A DNA stretch of 64,000 nt from Odiellus spinosus (lineage: Eukaryota > Arthropoda > Arachnida > Opiliones > Phalangiidae): assembly GCA_963920705.1 (NCBI GenBank), contig OY987226.1, positions 870,501-934,500 on the forward strand. Direction: 5' to 3'. The translations under genes were made by a program, and so were the position numbers. The notes below the pieces were generated by a model. It searched no databases. It was not told where the DNA came from and saw only the letters and a program-made list of their open reading frames with translations. This document shows positions 27,538-38,700 of this stretch, one piece after another; position 1 is the stretch's first letter; the number at the start of each line of letters is the position of its first letter.

Positions 27538-30500
27538 TTAGCATTTCATTGAAAACAGTTCAAAAATAATTGAAATTACAGACATGAAAATGCCGAAAAT
27601 CCACATTACGACAGGAAATGCTAAGCCTTTCAAATTCAATTTCGTCGCGTTAGCCGGTTCGGCGTGAATGTCATAAACGCATTTTCTTCCACACCAGGAA
27701 ATAAAGTCAAAATTTCGTTTTTGAACTCCGCTTTCGAAGTAATAAGTCGTTCTAAATTAAATTTAGTACATTTAGGAGTTGGTCAACACTTATGTATGGG
27801 CTCCATCTAGCAAAATGACTAATCAGTCACAAATAAGTGTTTTTCAAGGCTTAAGAGACTTCAAATTCGCGCCTTTTTCATATATTTATGTAACACGACA
27901 TATTAGATCAATTTGCGTACGTTTTTGGCTGAAATGTGGACCAATCAAATATACAATAGACGAAAGAAAAGCCTTGAACAAAAATGATCCCAGATAAACC
28001 TTAATTGGTTCATCAAAAAGTAAAGAGGTGGTAAAGTTCATAAACAAACCACACCTAGATTTCAAACGTTCGTGTTGTAATTAAATAATTTGTGATTTAT
28101 GTATCAAGAGTTTGAAGCAAAAAGAACGTTTAGACAGTTCAAACCCGAGGTGTAGGCCTCCAATGTTTGTCTTAACCATTCAATTCACGTTCAATAGAGA
28201 TATGTCAATTAAAATGTGTACTTCATTCACTCGAGTTTCGCGCTTTCGTTTTTTGGATTCATTAGCAAATTCATTTCAGTATTGTCTACTGATTTAAAGT
28301 TTAGCAATCGGTCCTGGCTACCAAGGCCTAGTACTATTCGCCGCGTTAACCCAAAGTTATCTCACCTATCCCTTCAAGGTCTCAAATTCGTTTTACAAAA
28401 TTTACCTAGAAATAACATTTAATTTACCTGAGACTCGGTGTAATAGTCGGAATCTTCACTGGATGTTTTACAGAAAACTTACGAGACACTGTTCACACGT
28501 TTTCAATAAAATCGATAAACCCTGAGTACACTTTCGCTTTGCCGTCTTATTCACCAAATTAACAATACTTCAATTCGCGTAAATGTCAAATTACAGAAAA
28601 TTATTTCCAGAAAGAAGCCAACCGATTTTTTAGGCTTTTGATAATGAGTCCTTCAGTCTTACGTGGCGACTCGCGGGAAAGCTCAAACAAAATAGGCCTA
28701 GCTTGAAAGGGGGAAGGTAAAGGTCGCTGAACTTTACCCTCGGTAGTCGGTACTCGGGGTATATTTTTTCGGGTACGTCGCGTTCATTTGGGGTGGTTTT
28801 TGGTCGGTTACCGTTACAGTTTATTTTAATTATTATTAAGGCAAAGCATTCCACTTACTTATAAGGGTGATTTACCGAAAAGTCTAGTGGTTTTGATTGT
28901 TCGTAAACATTATTTAGTAATCAGTATCAAACGTTACGTAATTCTCTACGATCCTTACAACTGACAATTAGCGAAATCACGAAGTAATATCTTTTCGATA
29001 AACTAATGCACTATGGCTTTATAATGATAACTATGTTTATTTGATTGGCCCATGCTGGTTTTGAGTGTTTATAAAAAGATATGGATATTACCAAAAGTAA
29101 TTCCATAAAAGTAAGCAACGCCCCGTATCAGCAAAGACCAGGTAGATATTCTAGCCCATCGCTTAAAAGTAGCCAAAAAAGTCATCACCCCTGTCTGCCT
29201 CGAGTGTTTTGGGCTCTTCCTCGAAATTTTGAGTTGGGAGAGATGGACGGAATTTAGGCGGGCCGCGCTTGGCTATATTGTTTTCCCCCAACTCCCAAAG
29301 AGTGGCGCTAGAGTGTCACAAATCAGAATCTGTCGGTACATTTACTTGGCCCTTTGCTGATAGTATTAAGCTACGGGGTGTTGTTTACGTATCAAGATCA
29401 CTTCTGAAGTTACCTAATGTACTTCTAGTATCGGTTTGCATCCTTAAAACCCAATTCTTCACTTACATTTGTCTGATTTTGCTGGTCAAAAGAGGGTCCA
29501 GGTTTTTGGTCATCGCGAAGGCCGTTCTCTCAAAAACAGCCACGTGTTCGGGCATATACAAAGAGCCTTTCAAAAAATCACACGCTTGATATTCGTAGAG
29601 ACCGTTCAAAAAAGCGTGTTCCATCGTCACAAGACCTCCTCTATAGGCGCCTCCTCCAATATCCATAACGGTTTCTATAAGACCGCCAGTTTCGAGTGAA
29701 ATAATAGTTTGCATTTTCAAAATGTGATCCCAGACCAGTCGTAGCTTAGATCCTTTTTTTGAAAACTGAAATGATGAATGAAATAGCGCTAAATAGCAGT
29801 TGAATTCTCACTTATTCAGTGGTGTTGGGTCCGAAAATATTATCATAATCGCGAGCTAGTCCTAAATATGTACTGAAGAAACATTTCGTGGCAATACCTT
29901 GTTCGCGTACTTATAGAGATAATAATAAACTTACGATTACACGTGAATTAAATATGATTGAAAATACCTGTAAATAATTGTGCGGTGTTGTATTTTCAAC
30001 GATGAAGAGCCGAAAATCTTTAAATTTGAGTATATCCGTCATATATTCCAATCGTTCTGGTGGATCTGGTAGAGTTAGTTTCGAAAGCAAACATCCGCAA
30101 AATGAAGAGGATATCACCGTAACAGCGAATAGCCAACTCAAGTACAAGAACTTAGCAGCCCCACCGTCTCGAAAATCTGGACCTGTTTATAAAAAAACAT
30201 AACGAAATTCGAAAGTGGTCCCGCGCGCGTAAAATCATCTCTAAATTCCCAAGATTTAGAACAGCTCACTAAAATATGACTCGATTAACTGACACCATCT
30301 TACACTGTCCTTAAGAGGAAGCACTGAGCGTTTTTTCTCTGAGCCCTAGAAGCCGAGAAAAACGTGTCGAAAGTAGGGCCCAGAAATAAACCCGCTCAGG
30401 GCTTCCCCTTAATTACCTTGCATTACGAGAACTGAGAATGAATCGAAAAGTTTAGATCCGTATTCTCGTAGATGCAGTTTTTTGCCGGCGTTCTTTAAAA

Positions 30501-33367
30501 GGTTAACGGTCGACCAGAGCAAAGGGAACACGAATAATGATGCCATTACTGAGAACCAAACCTATAAAAATATATAAAATCAAATTGAAACAGAAACATT
30601 AAAGAGAGAGTAAAATTATCGCAAAATTTTAATTTCTTCTAATGTTTTTCAAAATTAAATTTTTTGTTCGTTGATTATTATAATTTCGTCAATAACTATC
30701 TTATTTCGCGGAGTAGCATCTGTTTTCATCCTTCTCAAAGGAGTCGCGGTTCCCGAAGCAGTTTCGAGAAATCGATTCAAATCGACAGGGTTCGTACAAA
30801 ATTTTGGAAATTAATTTCCCTGACTTTTCCAGGTTTTCCCTGACCATTTCTAAATAATTTCTTACTTTTAATACTTTTTTCATGAATATATTCTTACGAG
30901 CGAGCTGCTGGCAATTCCCACATTTTATTTGACATCGGGGTCAGCTGATAGTTTACTCGGAATATGAGAAACAATTTGAATCTTTAGGCAAATATTTTCT
31001 GTTTATAATAATTACGTTATAACTGATTGCTAAACCAATCATAAACAGTTCCTTGACACGTACCAAAATATTTATTTTCTCTGACCATTTGGGCTATTTT
31101 CAAATTCCCTGACCTTTGGGGCCACTTTCCATATTCCCTGACCTTTTGGGCCAATTTCCAAATTCCCTGACTTTTCCAGGTTTTCTAGGTCGTGTACGAA
31201 CCCTGATCGATTCGGTTTCCCATACGAATGCAGAGAAACGTTTGATACGGTTTCAATGCGGAGTTCGAAGCCTATAGTACGCGGATCTTTTTATATCATC
31301 AAATCGATTTTTATTATTTAACTCGTCTAATCAACGGGTAATGACAAGTAACGAGTACGTTACTATTGCTCGAGTGTCTCTTAAGAATTATTTTACCTGT
31401 TTGTCGAAAGAATTCAAAATAATGAAAAAGTTTCCCGGCAATATCTTAGGTTTCCCCGAGAACATTTTCCATTTAGCTTCCGCGAATGTGTTAGTAAACG
31501 ATAGGTATCTGTAACTATCTTCCATTGATGGTATTGGAATCACTGACAAGTCGCATTCCTACGTAACAGGAGTATTAGTTCTATCGTAACTTATGGTAAA
31601 ATTTCAAAATTAGTATAAGCAGAAGCCGATGAAACCCTCCTTTGAATTCTATTACTCCCTGGTCTTGTCGACCCCTCCCTGTATGGGTTAGTCTCAAAAA
31701 CGACGATTCGTACGCCTCCTAACGGTAGATATTTTCGGAGCGGTAGTTCGTCCAGCGAATATCTCTAGCAACCTTGGAGTTCGTCTACCACACGTCGTCG
31801 TATGTGGAGAGAGAGAATTTCCAGTTTTCCGTAGACAGGGGGGTATGAAGTAGGACCCCTCCGATCTCGTAAAATTGGGAATATTACCCATACAGAGAGG
31901 AGCGCTATATGGAACATTAGAGTAGTAGACTTCAAAGGAGGGTTTCATCAGCTTCTGGTATAAGTGAAGTATGACACGGGTTACTTCACCAACGTACGTT
32001 TCTTAAAAGAGCGCCAATCAGTCCGGTGCCGTTTTTCTCATCAATAACCTTTCCTTGATTTTCAGCGTCATCCAAGAATTTCAACGAGTATCTATCAACA
32101 ATAGAGTGGCTTTCACGTTTTACTATACATAAATCAAACCCTAACTTGAACTGGTCGTATTCAGTAATGTAACCAACGATTTAAACCAGTTAACCACAAA
32201 AAAAATGACATGGTTTAAACCGAATTTTATTATTATTTTTGTTAATAATTTTACGTAGAGAAATATCTTATATTTTGAATTTATTAATTTAAATATTATT
32301 GCGTCACCAGTCTCAAATATTTGTAAATAATTATTCTCAATCTGATTGGCTGTTAATATACTACCGTGGAAAAAATTTCTACTGAACATGGAGTAATGAG
32401 GGCATATTATTCGAAGCCTAAACCTCTTCAGCTCAGGTGTTATATGATTAAAGTTTGTTACTCGTGGTTTTATTTAAACATTACATTTTTAGAAAAATCC
32501 GAATTTTTACCAATCCTGACAGGTTCAGGAGAAATCTTCCCATTGTCCAAAAATTGCTTCCCAGTGAACTAAGGTCAAGAGACATTTTTTGGTTCTCAGA
32601 AACTAATAGCAATAACAGCCGAGGTGCGCCACATATCCCGCCTTTTTTTTAAGGACTTGGCAAAAATCGCTCGCTACGTTATATGACGACAAACTTGTTG
32701 GAAAGTAGTGATAATATCTTACTGAAGTTGTAGTTGATTTAAGAGGGCCATGAAAAAGGTCCTCAATTGTCCTTTTATGAAACCTTTTCTATCATCTTCG
32801 CTGAAGAGCATTATCTATAAGTTTTTTCATATTCAAATTCCCTGACTTTTTCAGGATTTTCCCTGACCTTTTCCAACGATTTTCCTTGACCGTTTCGGCT
32901 AATACTACCCAATTTTTATCCTTTTACTTTTTATATAATCGCGTTTGTATCTTTGTTCTAATGTATACAACTGACAAGGTCAGCTGAGAATATTTTCCGC
33001 GGATAATAATTATAATTTCCTGGCTTCTTGAAAGATCTTTAAATTCCCTGACTTTTCCTTGACTTTTTAAAATATCTTAAAATCCCCTGACTTTTTTGGT
33101 TCATTTTCAAATTCCCTGACTTTTCCCTGTTTTCCCTGACCTTTGGCAATCCTGCTAATGATTTTTATTCTAAATTAAAATGCAAAACGCCTCGCCACAC
33201 TTAGCGTTTTTCTGTTTTTTTCAATTACCGATCTAGAGCACTCTGAGATTAACCAGAGAGCGATCCGAATCTTTCGCGTGTTACAAAAGCATACTTACTT
33301 CTATCGTGCAAAGTCTTACGAATCTACCAGCGACAGAATTGTTCATTATTGGCCGTGATTCAACTCT
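27538..33367 (-). CDS. Divergent ionotropic receptor (variant iGluR), N-terminus missing
   Basis: Exons in coding order: 33299-33367, 32723-32814, 31998-32109, 31397-31558, 30417-30561, 29968-30182, 29467-29765, 27538-27751. Phases agree at every junction, giving about 435 aa. S1 ligand-binding core: GKVIDEKNGTGLIGALLRN then ECDLSVIPIP. TM1 and pore: VWFSVMASLFVFPLLW to SVLVMQGPDFRDGG. TM3: WLFAVTVISSSFCGCLLSKL followed by PDPPERLEYMTDIL. S2 ends YYFESGVQKRNFDF, and TM4 is GLAFPVVMWIFGIFMSVIS up to the stop. This is the iGluR-like architecture of insect IRs, usually chemosensory ligand-gated cation channels. The two 5'-most exons and the 32109 acceptor are the least certain. More N-terminal exons must lie upstream; an exon ending at 34489 is a weak candidate. 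Close subfamily is unknown. Confidence 0.87.
30786..31205. mobile_element. CAGGGTTCG MITE related to family B (5-bp target duplication)
   Basis: The ends CAGGGTTCGTAC and GTACGAACCCTG are inverted, and the flanks are ATCGA on both sides (30781-30785, 31206-31210). The interior shares TTCCCTGACTTTTCCAGG motifs with family B but is otherwise different, so it is a sister family. It sits in an intron of the first ionotropic receptor. Confidence 0.82.
31620..31957. mobile_element. MITE family A, copy 4 (7-bp target duplication)
   Basis: The ends CAGAAGCCGATG and CATCAGCTTCTG are flanked by GTATAAG at 31613-31619 and 31958-31964. It lies in the ionotropic receptor intron, only about 40 bp from the exon ending at 31998. 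The minus-strand frame at 31694-31948 is element-derived. Confidence 0.88.
32820..33154. mobile_element. MITE family B, copy 4, abutting a receptor exon
   Basis: Family B interior is complete (TTCCCTGACTTTTTCAGG at the left, TTTGGCAATCCTG at the right). The left CAGGGTTGCCAC terminus is missing. The element begins within a few bases of the proposed receptor exon 32723-32814, so on the minus strand it supplies the sequence just upstream of that exon's acceptor. Confidence 0.7.
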
Positions 33368-33536
33368 CTGATAGAAAATCAAACGAATTACATCATGGTA
33401 TATGATTCTCTAGCTGGGACTAATATTTTGGGTTTCTCAACGTTTTTATTTTCATCCTCCCTTTAAAACATTTTTAAGGGGATGAATTTTAAAATGAAAT
33501 CCTACAAATTCGATCAAATGGCCCCTACGCCCTAAT

Positions 33537-34074
33537 AGAGCTCGGAATTGGTATCATTTTTATTAATTGGATAAAATATTATTATGTGTTTGATTAAAAA
33601 TAGACTATTTTTCATCCGAGTTAACTTATTCCAAGATAAAGTAAAAATCCATATCCGTTTTTATCGAAAAATGGCAACTTATCTTAGAATATTATCCGCG
33701 TTATACGTTCGGATAAAAATTTAATTCAAAATTTATTTTCTTGAAAAATAACGAATAAAAAGATGATTTAAAATCTTATCGTTTTATTTCTATTCTTCGA
33801 ATTAAAAGTCAATTTGAAATATTGTTTCTTATATTTTAGACTAATTCTGGTAAACGCGAATGTTTCTTATCCATCGTTATACGTTTCAATACGAGTAATT
33901 TGTGGATAGATAAAGCGGCGAAGGCTTATCTTCGGGTAAACCATTTAACAATTATAAGAATATAGAAATTTCATTGTTTTAGTTACAAACAATTCATCGG
34001 AAAATAAAATATCTGAAAATATTCGAATAACCGAAGATAACGGATCGATCCGATTCCGAGCCCTACTCGTATTT
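33537..34074. mobile_element. MITE family C, copy 2
   Basis: It starts AGAGCTCGGAATTGG and ends CGATTCCGAGCCCT, an inverted pair matching the copy at 24839-25340. The length is about 538 bp. No coding frame is present. Confidence 0.72.
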
Positions 34075-34789
34075 TATTGTCAAGACGTAAGAAATTTCTT
34101 AGATTGAATAGGGGTCATACATTACGAAAAAGCTAATTACTTACAGCAAAAATATCTTCCACGTCCGTTAGATATCTGTCCTAATAGCGAATGATTTGGA
34201 ATCCTTATTTACCCTAAACACGTTATTTGCTTTATGATATTAAACATTTAGTGCAAAATCATGTATTTTTTCATTAAGCTTAATCGTTAATCAAATTCGG
34301 GTCAAACTAATGAAGGGAAAAATCAACGAAAGGTTTTAAGATAATAAGAGACAAATTTAACTCAAATCAATAATTTTTTTCGGTTAATAATGTTTTTAGC
34401 TGCCTAGCTGGACCGTATCTAAACACATAAAGCAACGTACTATTAAACAAAAAGAGGTTGCCTCGCACCCTTAAAAAACTACATTTACCTCGTTAAAGTA
34501 AAACCCGTTATCAGAAGTAAATTCTAATCGCTCGAAAGTTTATAATTAATATATTTTAATATCTACCTTTCTCTCTATTACATCGAATCGAGTGAAGGAT
34601 AAATAATAATCAGGTGGGAGTGACCTGGTTATCAACTTTCGACCATGACAAAACTAGTTAATTATAATATTATATAAACGTGTAAAGTTCGTTCACATTC
34701 TATTCTGGATAATGGCATTAAGTTTATCTCGGAGGAATTAGGGAGAAACGCCATTACGGATTCGGTTTCAACAACAGATAAGCTACGTT

Positions 34790-34953
34790 CACACTTGACA
34801 CTTTCAAACCGTTTCGGATGTTCAAATCTATTTTTTAAGATATTAATTTTGTTCCTTGATCAAAGGTCTAGACGGGTGACCTCAAAATTTTATAATTTGA
34901 CCTTTCCAAAACGGTTCAAAACGGTATCGAAGTCTGTAGTGTGAACGCGGCTA
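34790..34953. mobile_element. Small TIR element with GTTCACAC ends, copy 2
   Basis: This is the reverse-complement copy of the element at 4591-4779. It starts AGCTACGTTCACAC and ends GTGTGAACGCGGCT. The interior shares the GATCAAAGGTCTAGACGGGT block. Confidence 0.72.
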
Positions 34954-35626
34954 TAGATGAAGCTACGATAAATCGATTTATAAAGATAACGCGTGATCAC
35001 GCTTAAAAGGATCCCTGTCGATTTGAATCGATCGGTTTGATTTTACCGTTTCAAATCGATTAAGAAATGCTAGTGTGACAATGTACTAAAGTTTCCCCGC
35101 AAATGATTTTTTTTATAGAACTCTTCTTACGTGAAAACTCGGTCTCTTGGAACCCATAATCATTCCTCCAAGATACTATTTAGCGCAATGTACGACGTTT
35201 AAACGTTATCTATAATCACATCTATAATCATGTTGATAAAGCGTGTTACGTATACCAAATATTATACGAGCTTTTCTTAATTATTTGCGAGAAAATAGTT
35301 CAAAAGGAAATATATCCTTCATAATAAACGAAATTATAACGAGTGATTCTCGTACAAGCCAAATTGCACACATTTTGCGGCGGCAAATTCTTAAAGGAAT
35401 TTCATTTTCAATTTTAGTTTTAATTAGCCAAAAGGCAAGTAAGCTGCAAATAAACTCTCCGCTTGTCTTGAAATAAAAACTGGCCGCGTGTTTTGAAATA
35501 AAATTTCAAGCGAAAAATAAATGTGTCGTAGTGAAAATTAGTCAGTAATTAAGTCTCAAAGGTTTAATTTAAATAGTTTAATAACACGTTTAAAAGATGT
35601 TGCTCTACAAAAATATTTTATTAATT

Positions 35627-35632
35627 ACCGAA
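35627..35632 (-). promoter_or_regulatory. Candidate poly(A) signal of the mucin-like gene
   Basis: TTTATT on the plus strand gives AATAAA on the minus strand, about 80 bases after the stop codon at 35710-35712. A second copy at 35693-35698 is very close to the stop and less likely to serve. Confidence 0.4.
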
Positions 35633-35709
35633 TAGATTAAGCATGGCCCACTGGTAATCGTGTTCTTGGTATGTAGTGAAAGAAGCTATTTCTTTATTTT
35701 GAATCTTTA

Positions 35710-38700
35710 CTACATTTCGAAATCAACAGCCTCCGCGATGTCTAACAAATCAATTGGTTTCTTGTTGTGTCCCTGATGATTTTCATCTCCATGATGTTCA
35801 TTCGTTTCATCGGTGGCTACTTTCCTAATTGGTGTTACGGTAGTTGTCTTTGTTAAAGTTGAGGGAACTTTTGGCTCAATACTCGTGACATGAAAAGAGT
35901 TTTTCTTGGTAGTCGATTCTCCTTTCGTAGCGTTGCAAATATAAACTTTATAATATTGAATTCTCGTTGTTCCACGGTAAGGAAAAGTACCCGATTGATT
36001 TCTTGCTCCAGTTTCAGAAGTGGTCGATTTTAAATTTGGTTTTTTCTTTTTCGGACAACCAGGACATTTCCGATCTTTTTCTTTGTCAATATTTTCTTCC
36101 GAATCCGTGGATGTCATAGATGTAAATAAGTCTTTGTCTACTGAAGCCGACAAACCAGGCGCTAAAGAACTCGAGGGGGAAGTCCGTGTCGAACCTGGAC
36201 TAGTATACCCTTGGTGTTCATCTTTAGATGATTTAGTATATTTGGAAGCTTCTACATCGGTAACGGTCAAGGTCCCTATAAAACTAGTTGAAGGGGTAGT
36301 AGCTAATTCTTCAGCCGATATAGATGTTGATTTGGTTTCTCCTATCAATGGCTCAGTTGCATTCGTTAATGCTACAGTCCCGGGTTTTACTGACGAAGAC
36401 ACGACCTCGCTCTTCGCGGTAGGCGCTTTAGTACTTGATAAGCCTTCACCCAATATCAAAGTTGATTTACTTGCTTCTCTCGAAGGACCAGTTAATCTTT
36501 CTGCCCTTGTTATTGTTTCGGTCCCCGGTTTTACTGAAGTAAACACTTTCGGCGCTTTAGAACTTGGCAATTCTTTACTCGCGGGACTGGTTTCTAACGG
36601 GAACACGCCGGGCGCAGTTGCAGTCGTTGAGGTACCACTGCATTCGCTAGTATCCCCTTCAGATTCTTCATCGGTAACGGTAGAGGGCCCTATAGAACTA
36701 GTTGAAGGGGTAGTAGCTAATTCTTCAGCCGATATAGATGTTGATTTGGTTTCTCCTATCAATGGCTCAGTTGCCTCCGTTAATGCTACAATCCCGGGTT
36801 TTACTGACGAAGACACGACCTCGCTCTTCGCGGTAGGCGCTTTAGTACTTGATAAGCCTTCACCCAATATTAAAGTTGATTTACTTGCTTCTCTCGAAGG
36901 ACCAGTTTGTCTTTCTGGCCTTGTTATTGTTTCGGTCCCCGGTTTTACTGAAGTAGACACTGTAGGCGCTTTAGAACTTGGCAATTCTTTACTCGCGGGA
37001 CTGGTTTCTAACGGGAACACGCCGGGCGCAGTTGCAGTCGTTGAGGTACCACTGCATTCGCTAGTATCCCCTTCAGATTCTTCATCGGTAACGGTCAAGG
37101 GCCCTATAGAACTAGTTGAAGGGGTAGTAGCTAATTCTTCAGCCGATATAGATGTTGATTTGGTTTCTCCTATGAATGGCTCAGTTGCCTCCGTTAATGC
37201 TACAGTCCCGGGTTTTACTGACGAAGACACGACCTCGCTCTTCGCGGTAGGCGCTTTAGTACTTGATAAGCCTTCACCCAATATTAAAGTTGATTTACTT
37301 GCTTCTCTCGAAGGACCAGTTTGTCTTTCTGGCCTTGTTATTGTTTCGGTCCCCGGTTTTACTGAAGTAGACACTGTAGGCGCTTTAGAACTTGGCAATT
37401 CTTTACTCGCGGGACTGGTTTCTAACGGGAACACGCCGGGCGCAGTTGCAGTCGTTGAGGTACCACTGCATTCGCTAGTATCCCCTTCAGATTCTTCATC
37501 GGTAACGGTAGAGGGCCCTATAGAACTAGTTGAAGGGGTACTAGCTAATTCTTCAGCCGATATTGTTGATTTGGTTTCTCCTATCAATGGCTCAGTTGCA
37601 TTCGTTAATGCTACAGTCCCGGGTTTTACTGACGAAGACACGACCTCGCTCTTCGCGGTAGGCGCTTTAGTACTTGATAAGCCTTCACCCAATATTAAAG
37701 TTGATTTACTTGCTTCTCTCGAAGGACCAGTTTGTCTTTCTGGCCTTGTTATTGTTTCGGTCCCCGGTTTTACTGAAGTAGACACTGTAGGCGCTTTAGA
37801 ACTTGGCAATTCTTTACTCGCGGGACTGGTTTCTAACGGGAACACGCCGGGCGCAGTTGCAGTCGTTGAGGTACCACTGCATTCGCTAGTATCCCCTTCA
37901 GATTCTTCATCGGTAACGGTAGAGGGCCCTATAGAACTAGTTGAAGGCGTAGTAGCTAATTCTTCAGCCGATATAGATGTTGATTTGGTTTCTCCTATGA
38001 ATGGCTCAGTTGCATTCGTTAATGCTACAGTCCCGGGTTTTACTGACGAAGACACGACCTCGCTCTTCGCGGTAGGCGCTTTAGTACTTGATAAGCCTTC
38101 ACGCAATATTAAAGTGTATTTACTTGCTTCTCTCGAAGGACCAGTTTGTCTTTCTGGCCTTGTTATTGTTTCTGTCCCCGGTTTTACTGAAGTAGACACT
38201 ATAGGCGCTTTAGAACTTGGCAATTCTTTACTCGCGGGACTGGTTTCTAACGGGAACACGCCGGGCGCAGTTGCAGTCGTTGAGGTACCACTGCATTCGC
38301 TAGTATCCCCTTCAGATTCTTCATCGGTAACGGTAGAGGGCCCTATAGAACTAGTTGAAGGCGTAGTAGCTAATTCTTCAGCCGATATAGATGTTGATTT
38401 GGTTTCTCCTATCAATGGCTCAGTTGCATTCGTTAATGCTACAGTCCCGGGTTTTACTGACGAAGACACGACCTCGCTCTTCGCGGTAGGCGCTTTAGTA
38501 CTTGATAAGCCTTCACGCAATATTAAAGTGTATTTACTTGCTTCTCTCGAAGGACCAGTTTGTCTTTCTGGCCTTGTTATTGTTTCTGTCCCCGGTTTTA
38601 CTGAAGTAGACACTATAGGCGCTTTAGAACTTGGCAATTCTTTACTCGCGGGACTGGTTTCTAACGGGAACACGCCGGGCGCAGTTGCAGTCGTTGAGGT

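Larger units (their letters stand above)
33368..35626. other. Region between receptor and mucin-like gene
   Basis: It contains MITE family C copy 2 (33537-34074) and the small TIR element (34790-34953). The missing 5' exons of the ionotropic receptor should be in or beyond this stretch. One candidate ends at a GTAAAT donor at 34489 and reads RLEFTSDNGFYFNE, but its acceptor is poor. Nothing else reads as coding. Confidence 0.4.
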
